A stretch of 64,000 nucleotides of DNA, from the NCBI GenBank assembly GCA_914767715.1, contig OU612071.1, positions 26,535,681-26,599,680 on the forward strand, read 5' to 3'. Each line of letters begins with the position of its first letter. Positions within the stretch are counted from its first letter, which is position 1. Position numbers and translations under genes: made by a program. This stretch comes from Membranipora membranacea. Its lineage: Eukaryota > Bryozoa > Gymnolaemata > Cheilostomatida > Membraniporidae. The notes under the pieces were generated by a model. That model was not told where the DNA came from, ran no database searches, and worked only from the letters and a program-made list of their open reading frames with translations. Below, in pieces: positions 24,504 through 36,605 of the stretch.

Positions 24504-24973
24504 CACCCATAAATGCCTTACAATATTAAATCATTGCTAAACTTATTGCTTCCACTGCAAACTGGGAGCCTTTGGTTGAGGTACCTCTGAAAAACAAAAA
24601 TTTACTAGTTATACAAGGTTTGGAGAAGACATCAAGGGTGCATATATATTCCTGTGTAGTCTCCCACTTTAGAGTTTTGTGATTACATAGCTGAAAAGTT
24701 GTTGCGTTTATCAAAAAATCATTAATGAAGACTGTTTTGAGTGCCCATCTAGAAATGCATAAACCTTTAATGAATGTTCGTTACCACTATCACAAAATCA
24801 ACCCTCACTGGGTCTTTCAATTAAACAATTTCGTTTCCGAATCTCTCAGTCTGAAATTAATAGTTCCAACAATGCAATGAGTGAGCGATGTGAGAGCGAG
24901 TCCCTAGCAGGTATCCTACAATGACTGAGTGAGTAATCAGGTTGTGACCTCTGCTTATGTTTCCTACTGACAG

Positions 24974-26997
24974 ATTGTAAGGACGACTGCCAGGTGATCG
25001 AGGATTTCGGTTGTGAGTGTAGTTCAAGTGCTATCGTTTATAGAGGTGGGACTGACACTTGTAATGGGAACGGTACATGGGTGAACCGTGGGGGCTTAGG
25101 AGAGTACATGTCAGATGTGGGGCACTGCTGTACAGACAAGGATAAAGTGGATATTGACTGTCTTGTGAGGTAAATGAGGGTCAAGGGCACTTCTGGCAAT
25201 AGTACGACGCCAATAGGTCAGGTGTCCATCATCACTGTTTTTTAATTATCATGTCTTGGCCAAGCTTGCTGTCTGTAGATGTTTTGATAACTGATGACCA
25301 CATTTTTCATACTCCACCAACAAAATTGGTTGCTTTAATGAGTACTTATGGCTTCTAACCTCCTTACTCATTCTAAGCAGGATATAGATCTACCATTCCT
25401 GTAAGTCAATCTTTCACCAGATCAGCTTTAGAGCTGACCGATATTCCCTTTCATACCGTTTAAATTTTCAAATCATTTTCTAGGTTCAAATAAAAAAAAT
25501 GTTACACCGCGCCATGGCTGACTAACAACTAATGCAGGTATATTTTGATCGTCCTGCTCAGTCTGAGACATTTGTTCAGCATGGTCAGGCTATACTAACG
25601 AGCGACAGTGATCCACTCGGAGGTTATGAGTTAAGCTGTAATACAACCGATATAAAACATATAAAGAGGCCAAAAGAGCCAGACGAACTTGGCTTTGGGT
25701 GAGTTTTAACACAGTGTACCTGGGGATACAAGTGCATTGTGGGTGATCAACAGTGGTACTGTAGAAATGTGTCAGCGGATTGCGACCTGTGGGGACTTGA
25801 ATGTCTTAGGGAGAGCCATATGATTATTGAAAGGGAGACACCTTCATCACATCATGATAATAAAAGATTAAAAATTCTGCTCATGGTAAATTGATTTTTG
25901 ATCAATCTGTATTACAGCTGCGATGTCTGATGTCTGTCTGGCTTTTTAATCGTTTTTCTATTGCAGAGCTATAGTTTGATTAGCAGTCGGATTGCCGACA
26001 ACAGCTGCCATATTAGCTCTAGCTCTAGCTCAATGCTGTTGTAGAAATAGGGAATCTAATAATCAAACTGGATCTGTTACGGGTGAGCCTTCATAGCATT
26101 ATACTTATATTAAGCCAGATTCCTCCTAGGAGAATATCGTATCAGGAGAGAAGTACACCAAAGGGTGCCAGGAAATGGAACAATCCATCATGAATGCTTA
26201 TCCAGTGGGACGTAAACCCACAATTCCTGCAGCCTGAAACACCTGTTAGCGAATAGCAAGCCCACAGACCGATAGCGCCATCTCGAGACCTCACCAAAAC
26301 GAACGGATCGGTGGAGTTAATCACTATTTGCAGTCGTGTACTCGAATTCGACTAGGCCATTACAGTCTACTGTTTCATCCTATGCAAAACAGTGAATGTG
26401 ATAGGGTTACTGGCCTTACATAGCCAATTGCTAATTCTCTTTTAGATTTATGTCTTATCTTCTCACAATCATGGCAATATTTAATTGCAAGCATAGGTTG
26501 TCACCTACCTAATCTATGACAGTTCAGTGAGCATATCTGATGGTAGTATATAACTCTTGTTTTTCATAGGAAGCACCATGCATAGACTTAATATACTACC
26601 TAGACAGGCCAATAGCATTCAATACTGTCCCACTTTTCACAGCACCTCAGATCGCCTAAGGAACTCACAGACACATGACAGCCAGCAAACTGCAGCTACT
26701 GCATTATCTGCATCTGTCCAAACAGGAGCAAGTACTCAGATTAGTTTAAATTATCCGCAGTCCAGACAAAGACAAAGGGAGGAAGTGCCAAGTTATCTCT
26801 CTGTGATCCAACAGGAGACCCAAAATCCTGTTCTTTCACATGATGAACAATCTGTTGACCCGACCGCCACTCCTGACCAAGATAATCAACATGCGAGTTC
26901 AGAGGATCCTAGGGCTATTCAGAGACAAGAGGAAAAACTCCCAAGCTATGAGGATATTATTCAACAGCAGCCACCTGCGTGTAGTACAGCAATTTAG
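24974..26997 (+). pseudogene. R1-right: broken partial copy of R1
   Basis: Exons 24,974-25,169, 25,484-25,698, 25,967-26,082 and 26,570-26,997 mirror R1. Exon 2 has TCA changed to TAA three codons in and is one base short. Exon 3 has a TGA at the start of the membrane span (GTTTGATTA for GTTGGATTA). The last exon gained 69 bases, in frame, near its start and lost the final PPVY (now PPAC). The mirrored region begins only ~240 bases upstream of the first exon, so no signal-peptide exon was copied. The copy was probably incomplete from the start. Confidence 0.85.
26142..26370 (-). repeat. Old tRNA-like SINE (type B), right arm
   Basis: Inverse of the element at 19,760-19,990, in the intron before the last exon of R1-right. 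Confidence 0.6.
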
Positions 26998-28927
26998 ATA
27001 TGGCCAGGGTTGAGCATTGCCATATTCATGACAAACAAGGGGAGAGAGTAACTGATCAAATTTATTTAGATTTAGGAGATACACTCAGGTCCACCAGCCC
27101 ACTAAGAGATTTGAGCATGTTATAAAGTTATAATCAGTTAAAGGTTATTGGTGATCTGACCCCATCTTAGCTCTATATAGCTACAAACACCTACAAACAC
27201 TCAGGATTTCAAACATCTATGTCCTCAATGATACTCGCCATGTTATGATCAACTAGGGATAAACACTAAAACACACTAATTAGATTTCCAGAATAACTTT
27301 CAAAACTTTACCAATTATGTATGGCTTATTCTGGTTAATAGCTGGTTAAAAATTCATAGAAAACCTCAGAGCATATACTGGAACAATCATGAAGATAAAT
27401 TCCAATTACCCATTCAAGCTAATGGATACATCTATTTTATCTTTTTATGAGGCAAAGTTGAAGTTTTTTATAATTGCTCAATCTTTTCATTTCAACTGTG
27501 GTATTTTAACATCATCATAGATTCAAATGTGTGCTTTTAAGTGTCATCTGTGTGTATTTGGCCCCAACTAAGTGTCACTCAAAAATAAGGAGTCATTTTA
27601 TATGACCCACAAAAAATCATGTCTTAAATCCTCTTAAATTATCCTGTTGGGCATCCTTAACCCAATAGTAACTAATGTTAGATAAAATAGCCTGACATGG
27701 TCGGACAACTCCATTGCAAAGATTTGCCCTACACACTGATAGCTACTATATATGAATGACTCATTGTCCAGGGTGTTTATGGGTACAATAGTGGGATATA
27801 TAATATATGACACTTTATTGCGCAAATGTGTGTATATATATATATAATTACATATTTCACCAAAAGCTGCTATTGTTGATAACGATAATAGCTGAACAAA
27901 TACATATCAACTGCCTTAGCCTATTATTGAAATGGTAAACATTTTCATAAGGGGTGTACAGGTATAAATATGTAAACATTTGCTGCTGTTCTGAAACTAA
28001 TTACCCCACTAAAGGTGGGTTTAAGTCTGCATGATTCTGACGCTGAGTGCCGAAAAAGCAAAAGTTGACCGGGAGCCAATACAGCTGAGAAATACGGTCC
28101 GGACAAAAAAATTGACAGAATTGCAATGCGCGCAGCTGCAGACATTTCAGGGAATCGGTGTTTCAATTCAAAATTCACATAATAATAAATAATCTATAGA
28201 TGGAAATCTCACATACGAATAGAACCATATCAATGGTACTTCACTGATAATAATGAGGGCAAGTAAAACTCAGCCCAATTTAATCTGGACCACATTTTTT
28301 GGTATGAAAAATTGCCAAGCTTACTAGTCCAGGCATAAACACTCCTTCATACTGGTCAAAATGCATTACATGCATTCACACATTTCCCCGGAATGTCAAA
28401 GCTTATGATTCCGCGAACATGAATTGATTGCCTTAGTTATCATAGGTCAATGAGCTCAAACATTAATAATACTAAGGCTATTACTATTAGAGTGTGCACA
28501 AATCTTATACCTGCAAGGCGCTCATCGGACAGACTAATGATACAAGATGACTTGTTGTTTCTAAGGCTATTGACTTAAGCTTGAATGAACACAATCTGTG
28601 TTATTAACCTGAGGCTATCATAAATCATTTATCATCACAAGTTCAACGAACTTAAACTTGTAGTAAGTAGTAAAGTAGACGACGTTCAGTTCTATATGAG
28701 CATTTGAGTAGAGTAGCAGGCACTGTAAGCTTGATAAACGCTCTATAGTTATTGCAGACTCAATAGCTTACGTAAGGAGCTGACTGAACATTATATGGTG
28801 TTGCTTCAACACCAGAAAGTCAGGTTAAGGCTGCTAAATTGTTGCATTGTACTAGAGTTGGTAATTGTTCTGAACATGATCTTGATTTCAAGTTCAGCTT
28901 AAGTTTCATCAGTGTGCAGATCTCTGT
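26998..28927. other. Intergenic, mirror of 17,500-19,190
   Basis: No exon is seen. A short TA dinucleotide run lies near 27,832-27,846. Confidence 0.6.
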
Positions 28928-31900
28928 ATGGAACTTCTGGGGATCCTTCTATGCTTAACCTCAACTCTAACTCTTCAGGACAGCTTCGGTCGCACAACAG
29001 GCTTTGAAATTATAGACAGTAAGTAAATCTATTTAATACAATGAATATATGTTGTACCAAGAAATATTAGTATACAGTCCAATTACACTTTGTAAAACCA
29101 AACAGCAGACTCTAGTTCCTGAGATCAATGTCATCAGACTCACTGGCAGTGTAGAAAGAATAGTTTGTCTCTCTGGTACTGGAAGGATATGGCATAGGCT
29201 GTGAATGGAGGGGCTGTATTAGCTACCCACCAACCAAGGAGTTACAGACTCTAACTCCACCAGGGGCGTATATTCTAAAAAATTTCACTCACTGACTCTT
29301 CAGAGATGAGCCGTAGGCGTGGCGGGGAGGGTGTGGGAGGGGCGCTCAAGCGCCCTCCCACCACGGAAATTTTTGCATATCGGTAGCAAAATAGTGCAAG
29401 CAGAGAGGTATTTCAATAGCTCACTGAGCTGTTGGGTACTTTCAGAAAACAACTCAATAGCAGAAGAAGATTACGGTAAAAATGCTCCAGTTATAAAGCA
29501 CCCATTTGAAAAAAAACTGACCTTGACGGGATTCGAACCCACGACAATCTTATTATCAGTGATTATAAAGCGGACGCTCTACACACTGAGCTATTCAGCC
29601 ACTCACGGAATTCCGTGGGCCGTGAGTGGTAATATACGCCACTGAACTCCACGTACCCACAGAACGAACAACTATTTTCTTCTGTGTTTGTGTCAATAAG
29701 GGCATTTAACCAGAAACCTTGAAATTTTCCCGTGCTGCATAAGTGAGAAGTTTCAAGACAGACTAAAATAAATATTTCCCAAAAAATATCATGGCCTTGA
29801 CCATGTTCTATTATTGCGGCAGTAACAAAAGTTTGTGTTGAACCAGAGGTCACCTTGTTTGTCACCTTGTCACCTCAATCTTCTTTCAAATATTTTCCAA
29901 CCCTGTTTATCACCTTGTTTGAACCCTAGTCACCTTGTTTCTGTTCTAACAGAGGGTAGAGGAGGATGTAAGGTTGTTCAGAGTTTTTCCTGCTGGAGTT
30001 CATCTGGTATAGCCGTCTCAGGAGTAGACACTGATACATGTGACAAGTCTAATACTCAGGATGGAGATTACCTGCAAGGTATGATACACTGTTGTACAGG
30101 GGAGGCAACTGTTGATATCGACTGTCTTGTCAGGTATGGTGTTAAATACTTAAGGTTCAACTGTTCTAGTCGCATTGAAAGTACTAAATTTGGTGCAGCG
30201 TTTTTCTCCAAAAAACCACTGTGCAAAAGGGTTTGACACTTATTATTGACCTCATCTCATTATGGTTGTGTGAGGACAACTCAAAGGTAATGTTTTATAA
30301 TTAGTCCCTATATATCCAGCTCTACCACCTTCAAGGATTTAATTATTTGTTGTATCATCTGCACCCTAGCATTTGCAAAATGGGCAGAGGCAAATCCTGA
30401 GAAATCTGAAATCCTACATCATTAAGTGAACGGGGTCAAAGGTGATTGTGCAATTGAATTGAAATGGAATTGTCATTTCGTTCTTTGATGTCACAATGTT
30501 GTGTTATTATCTGCAGATTCAAAGCTAGACTGTGTATCACAGAACCATGGGTTACTATCCACCCTATGAATGTCTTCTTTGACCGGCCCCCAGCCATTGA
30601 AAAATGGAATCGTTACAAACCTCGCCCTTATGATGGAGTTCAGACATTTCAGCGCAATGGTGATGCAATACTTAAGAATAGCACAGACTCTGTTGGTGGA
30701 TATGAGATAAGATGTGGTTCTACTGAGGTGAAGAGAATAAGTCGGGGTGTAGATGAAGGGTGAGTGAAGTGTATACATAGTATAGCAATCCAGCACATGA
30801 ACCAATCACTCTCAATGGTAAGGGTTGGATAACTCCAAAAAATGTTTGCCTCACATAAATTTTCAGGGTCAAATATCTTTATAGGTCAACTCTGTGTGGC
30901 CTGCATATTTTCCTCAGGGTTGACAAAGTAAATAACCCTGAATAAATGTTTGATTGATTTTAGATTGATAGTTGGTGTTGCTGTAGGGTCGACACTGACC
31001 ATAGCTATAGTTGTTGCTGTTGTGATAGTGTGTGTCTTCAGACGAAGACGGGCAAGAGAGCGGGCCGAACTAGGACTTTCATCAGGTATTTTCACATAGC
31101 CAATCACCATCAGGTCTATCGACGGTGTCATACATGGCTAAGGAATGCATCAAAAAACCTAATCTGGTTTACCTATGTTACTTTGTGATCCGAATTTGAT
31201 GCACTGATCAAAGCGAGTTGCGGTGAGTTCTAAGCCACACATCAGGGTACATTTAGAAAAATACAGTAATGTGATAATGTCATGTCTACTCATTGTAGTT
31301 GTCCCTAATTGGCGTCTTGAATTAAAATTTACATAGAAATACCCACGTCCACAAGGTTCAACACTATATCATAATTTTGATGTATTGCTCATTTAGGGAG
31401 AGACACACAAGATCATAGAGGCCAACCCTTAGAGTCTAACCAACCAAGCTCGACAGACAGGTCTTCTCATGCTACTGACATTCCCAGACCATCCACACGA
31501 CCTTCAGTAACACACCCACTATCCCCTAGACACCACAATACTAGAGATTCACCAACGGACAACCCCTCACAAATCTACGGAGATACCTCACTCTTTGAAT
31601 CAGGTCTACGTGGCTACGACACCGCAATACGACAATCTCCTCCTCAAAACTTCACAATGGTGAGATGACCACAGTTATTGACTGTCGTTTAAGGGAATAC
31701 AGCTGGCCCCCTAGGGTCACCTTGGCGCACAACTATTCTATCAATCTAATTCCATGGCCTGGTTTCTAGTTGTTTCTATATCTTGAGCGGGCTGTGAACC
31801 ATAACATACATATGTGTTGTAAAGATTATTACTCGTTTTAATGTATAAGGCAAAACAATCTTTGGATATTTGGTACTATTTGCATTATATATTCATTTTA

Positions 31901-32543
31901 CAGTCTACCGATGTTCCGATACCCCAACCTCGGCGCTCAGTCATGAAACAATCAACATCTTATGGGAACAGAAGAGATGAGAATCCTTATCAAAGCACCA
32001 GACAATCAGACCAATCAGAACAGAGAGTACCTGTTGGGGAGATGTTAGATAGAGGAGGAGGTCAAGGTCATACACACTGGCATCCTCAGGCTGATAGTGA
32101 GAATGTATCTAAGTCTGATTATAAACCTGCTGCACTACAGCCTCAGAAAAACTATGACACGGTAAGGTTTGAAGCTGTATGTGATTATACTGGATGTCAT
32201 CCTTCTGATAAGGATTTGCTCACTTGTAGGAGCAACTATATGCAAAAACTAGAGCTGGCAAAACCTCAATTGGATTATGGACATTGTTCTGATATTCTCT
32301 CAAATTGAGGAAAAAAAAATCGTTTTCAATTTAAAGGATTATTGTTATTGCTACCCATTTCAAGAATGATAGATAATGGCAATCCTACCTTTTCCGTCGT
32401 ACTTTACTCTCATGAACAAACTAACACAGCTGTCTAATTTACCATCCACAATTTATTTTTGTTGACAGGTAGTGAAATATGACAGTCATACCCCGATAGA
32501 TGGCTTGGCTAGAGGACGTAGAAGTCGCACAACTCTTATCTAA
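28928..32543 (+). CDS. R2: intact receptor-like single-pass membrane protein, 410 aa
   Basis: Seven exons: 28,928-29,018, 29,953-30,133, 30,517-30,759, 30,964-31,085, 31,397-31,659, 31,904-32,161 and 32,469-32,543. Total is 1,233 bases, with all introns GT-AG and all phases matching. Residues 1-20 are a signal peptide (MELLGILLCLTSTLTLQ). The ectodomain (to about 171) has eight cysteines at 36, 44, 60, 77, 78, 88, 97 and 157 and a glycosylation site at N145. The membrane span is about 173-197, followed by RRRRARER. The ~210 aa tail is Ser/Pro/Gln-rich with tyrosines in IYGD, NPYQ, DYKPA and YDTVV contexts, candidates for phosphorylation or YxxPhi sorting. An AATAAA lies at 32,774. It shares the ectodomain and exon plan with R1. 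Family not recognised; a cell-surface receptor role is inferred from the architecture only. Confidence 0.82.
29261..29644 (-). mobile_element. 384 bp SINE (type A), inserted only in right arm
   Basis: It interrupts R2 intron 1 and is flanked by AACTCCAC at 29,253-29,260 and 29,645-29,652; the left arm has the empty site near 17,130. On the minus strand the head reads GGCTGAATAGCTCAGTGTG...GGGTTCGAATCCCG, a tRNA-like promoter. The far end contains a hairpin GGGAGGGGCGC...GCGCCCTCCC (about 29,336-29,359). A second copy lies at 38,768-39,050. Confidence 0.85.
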
Positions 32544-32854
32544 CCTACAGATACTTGCTTTAGATAGTTTCACAGAGTAAAGATAGCTCCTTACTTGGTG
32601 ATAGTTTGTTCGTTTAGGTGTGACCTCGGGAACCACAGTGATTTTGTAATATCATATTATACTCTTAAAGTCTGATGACTAACGCCCTTTACTTGACGTC
32701 TGATACTAACATCCGGGACACAAACATTCCAGATTTATATGATACTCCAGAATATTCTCTCTCACACCTAATTAATAAAGAAACTATCAGGACTTTAACA
32801 GACCTGTAATCTTTCCTTGCATTCATTTTTATCAAAACTTTACCAGTATATGTA

Positions 32855-34004
32855 CTGTATGTACCTTTATTATATCACTACTGATAAATAAAATTGCTGG
32901 ACTGCTGATAAACTGTAAAATGAGGTCATAAAATGCAGGTATAAATAAAAAAAAAAAAAAGTGGAAAAAGCATAGACTAAGATTTGTTCAATGTATAAAT
33001 TGCAATGGCACGGAAACAGTTACGCCTCAGATTTATACGTGCTTTTACAGCACGAAACCGACCAGATGGTAGTATGTCAAACGTCAATACTGGGTCGGTA
33101 TCACTGGCGGTTATTCTCAGAGCCTTGGTCTTGAGTCGCTGTTTAACAACATGTTGTGGTTGTGGTAGAGTAGTGTTGGCTAGCTTCTCAGCGGTATGTG
33201 TCACTTTATATAGGTCAGCTTACGATTTTAGATAGCGCTGGCGTTAGGGCTCGGTAAACGGTGTTGTAGTTTGTGCGAGGGACATTTCTGTTGCTATTTT
33301 TAGCAGATAATACAACTGAAAAACTCTATAAATAGACTATAAGCCCTTGATCTGACATTTCTGAACAATAGAATGCAGTATTCTTATCTTGTCACGCACA
33401 CCAAGCCTATCCGTGACTAGTCATCGAGTTTTCGTACCGTTTACATCACAGCTAGAGCACTCAGTTAACCTGTAAGTGTAATTTTCTACAACTCTTTGTA
33501 CAGTGTATACACACGTATAATTCAGACAACACAAATCTCATATTTCTTATGTTGTTGAATTGTCATCCCTTGCATTCATTTTTTCATGTGTAAAACTTGT
33601 CAATGTTTAAACATGTCCTCATAACCAATTATTATTTACAGTTGATGTACACAGGACTAGTCACCTATGCTCATAGTTGTTATATTGGATCGCTATTATA
33701 TCCGCTCATAATGTGTGAGTTTTTCTTTGTGTACTATTTAGAATCCTGTACATTTTTCCTTTGGTTAATGGCGTAACCGTTCTTACAATTGAGGAATTAA
33801 TTATAACAAGAGAGTTTTTCATTGTTTGACGCTTGTCAGCATCACACCAGGTATTTCTCGTAGCATGCTCATTCGCTCCTTAGTTATTCTCTCTTACACA
33901 TATTATTAATTAATTTTACCTTTCAACAGGTTTACCAGTAAATCAGTTATATAAATACACTGCGTCATTCACACGGAACTAAACATAGCCTTCCAATACA
34001 TGTA
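32855..34004. mobile_element. ~1,150 bp insertion specific to right arm
   Basis: The left arm is continuous across this point (about 13,935). In the right arm, ATGTA flanks both ends (32,850-32,854 and 34,000-34,004). A minus-strand frame at 33,204-32,977 ends in a segment (SGRFRAVKARINLRRNCF) that resembles the last residues of the LINE at 43.2 kb (SGRLCIPKQRVNIRKNCL). It may therefore be the 3' end of a related LINE, but no reverse-transcriptase motif is seen upstream in it. Confidence 0.55.
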
Positions 34005-34327
34005 CAGTAAACATTGTCTGGATTTGTATTCATTAAAATACTATGATTTATTTTTTATAGTAGTTCCAACAATACAACACAATACAATCCATCAAAATTC
34101 CTGGTATTCATTTTTATCAAGACTTTACCAGTATACATACAGAAACAATTTCCGGGATTATATTTATTAAAATAAATGAAATTGTTGAAATTGTTATGTA
34201 AACTTAAACATTTCCAGTTAAACATCAATCTTATCCGGTAATAGTCATTAAGGAATTACCTTCTCTTTTGTACACGGAAACTAAACACAGTGATAATAAA
34301 GTGGCCTTATCTCAGCAGCCTCCTATC

Positions 34328-34964
34328 TCATAACTGAGCCGCTGTGATCCCCTCCCCCCCCCCCCCATCCCCCCATCACATATGAATGGGTTTTGTCTGT
34401 TTCGTTGTAACAGTATTATTACTTTATTCTCCCTATTTGATATGCCCTTCAGTCATGACTGATAGTTTTATACCTGATATGACAGTACCATCTGATTTCG
34501 TCTCAGCTCAGTTGAACTTGAAACTCACCAGTTTCTCTGTAATGGATGTATTCTGGCCGTGGTATATAACTTTGAGCTGGTGGGTAGCCTGAATTGCCAG
34601 CAGCAGCTGGTAGGGAAGCTGGATTGCCGGTAGCGGCTGAATGGGGCATTGGTGGATCTGCGACAATAAATGTGATAAATTAGTCATCAAAAACAAATTC
34701 AATGCCTCACATAGCCAATCAGGCTGGAACGGGTTCAAAAATCAGTACCGGGGGGCCAAAGGAATGTCACATTAATAATAGATTTAGTTGTTCATACATT
34801 ATCTTCAACCGTGTGAATAATTCTAAAAAACTTTTTGACCATCTAGACAGTTTGAAGTGACGCTGTCTCCAAATCAAGTCTATGTTATCACTATGATTGT
34901 ATCTATAATAATCACACACGAATTGTTAAACTAGATTTGTCGACTTACACGACACAGAGCCCAT
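34328..34964 (-). CDS. P: putative small proline-rich protein or receptor-tail exons
   Basis: Three pieces join in phase: 34,964-34,949 (MGSVS), 34,657-34,529 and 34,341-34,328. Together they give about 52 codons ending AAQL. The middle exon reads GNSGYPPAQSYIPRPEYI and is rich in Pro, Ala and Tyr, like the cytoplasmic tails of R1 and R2. The left-arm equivalent has a stop. The ATG exon is only 16 coding bases and the last exon only 14, so the model is weak. It may instead be the surviving tail of a third receptor whose ectodomain exons are lost. Confidence 0.3.
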
Positions 34965-34999
34965 TTTCACCTGCCCGCTGAATCAAACTCTGGAATCAA

Positions 35000-35933
35000 T
35001 CACTGGTGAGCCCAGACGCACAGTCTGCAATAAAATGAGTGGAATTAACAATCCAAAAACAATGCAAAGAATGTTCAACATAAAATGATTTTCTTCTCTA
35101 AATTACTGCCGTAAATATTCTGTGCAAAATCAGAATGTATTTGTCAAATCAGACAACCATCAATGTATTTGCTGATATCCATTAAATGCAGTTCATTCAT
35201 TGTTGTGTAAATTAAAGGAGTATAGCGCAGTTAAGGGCACAACAGCAGAAAATGATCCCTTGAATCAGTTCAAGTTTAAGTTTCTGTGTATGTATTAACA
35301 GTTGCGCAAAATGGTCAAAACACAAAGAAATGTTGCAATCTTGTTCTCAACACAGGAGAATAGTTGACAAGGCATCGTCTTAGCTCGACTAAAGGTCAGT
35401 CACCATTGGATACCCTGCGATGTAGACAGGAGTTTATTCGACCTTGATAGGGATGACTTTTAGTTGAATAGCAAGTGACACTCACTAAATTCGAGTATTT
35501 ATGAAGTATGACGGTGATTAAATGCTAAGATTGTTTAAATTTAGTTATTTCAATCTGCACAGTGTCAAACATAGTCTTATGCAAGCGATTGACTCCCCTA
35601 GAATACATACTTATACTTGTTTAATGGATAGATTCATACATTTATGATTGTTTGATAGTAGTCTAATAGAGGGAGTAATAGTCAAATTTGAAGTGAAATT
35701 TTAGGGTTATGCTGCTTAAGGTTTCAGTGTTTGGGAATGAATGATGGCTTCTGGTATCTTTCTTGAGTCATCAACTGAATCGAACTTAAAGTTGATTGAA
35801 CAACCATTATGAAGGTACCACTGTGCAAAATCAGTTCCTATTTAATGATTTTACACTGGGCATAAGTCTGAATAATCATGTTTATACCTTCATTATTCAA
35901 CTTTATACAATGATTATACCACATTCCCCCCCC

Positions 35934-35966
<33 letters not shown>

Positions 35967-36050
35967 CAAAATTATGCAACTACAATTATTCAATATATGG
36001 TATAAGTAGACAACTTATTCAATTCAATTCAATTTTTTGCTTGTCATAAA
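35000..36050. other. Right-arm stretch without genes
   Basis: Mirrors 11,560-12,560 up to about 35,830, then about 200 bases have no left-arm match. These include a poly-C run at 35,926-35,964 (one interrupting A). This is the junction where 4.4 kb of left-arm sequence is missing. Confidence 0.6.
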
Positions 36051-36054
36051 TCAA

Positions 36055-36250
36055 GTCGGCTTCCTCCTGTCATTGTGATGTGATTGATTGCCTTTTGAAG
36101 CAATTTTATTGAAACAATTGACTGGCAGGAGACCACAAGGTTTGTTCATACTAAAGGGTTTTTTGTTACTGTTGGAACTGTGGCTCTCCTACCTATTTTT
36201 ATCGATTGCCTTTTTATGAGATTTTATTGAAACAATTGACAAAGATATCT
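36055..36250. repeat. S-type upstream modules, right arm
   Basis: Inverse of the modules at 6,795-7,110, with two recognisable units. Confidence 0.55.
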
Positions 36251-36299
36251 TCTTGAGTGATGAAAAATTGACTTTCTCTTTACTATGAGCCCATAATAG

Positions 36300-36605
36300 G
36301 TTTCGAGTCGTTTAATGTCACTTTCCAACCACTTACAGCTTTAACCAAGCGTGAAGCATAGGGCTACAAGGCCGGAGCTGCAGTGGTTGATGACAGCATC
36401 CTAATGTATAGAGCTATACCACACAGGAGGGTTCTTTAATCTGCATGCAATGGTGATTTACATACAGAAGACCTCAAGTAATGATCCGAAGGCACTATGT
36501 GATCAGTCGAAATGACCTTCGGTCCCGGACGTTGTTTGAACCCACAACCGGCTGGTCAAGTGGCAGACCGCATACCGCTGAGTCAAACTGACTGACCATA
36601 CAAAT
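36300..36605 (-). repeat. tRNA-derived SINE, right-arm counterpart
   Basis: This is the inverse of the element at 6,365-6,720, with scattered differences, including in box B (GTTTGAAC where the left copy reads GGTTCAAA). It is shared between the arms and so predates the duplication. Confidence 0.65.

Larger units (their letters stand above)
21386..24732. other. Unpaired central spacer of the inverted duplication
   Basis: No mirrored counterpart was seen for this 3.3 kb. It starts just beyond a short A-run (about 21,388) and contains a tRNA-like SINE, a terminal-inverted-repeat element and the candidate signal-peptide exon of R1 on the minus strand (24,390-24,503). Other minus-strand open stretches at 23,621-24,055 contain possible short exons bounded by AG and GTATGT, for example about 23,895-23,980, but I could not join them into a frame and do not call them genes. 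Confidence 0.7.

Noticed and set aside
29319-29645. 108-codon plus-strand frame
   Set aside because: Lies almost entirely inside the SINE at 29,261-29,644.
30491-31131. Minus-strand frames opposite R2
   Set aside because: Antisense shadows of exons 3 and 4 of R2.
33005-33235. 76-codon plus-strand frame rich in Arg and Leu
   Set aside because: Lies in the right-arm insertion and is antisense to a frame with a LINE-like end; no other support.
35796-36005. Proline-rich peptide frame
   Set aside because: Translation of the poly-C run.
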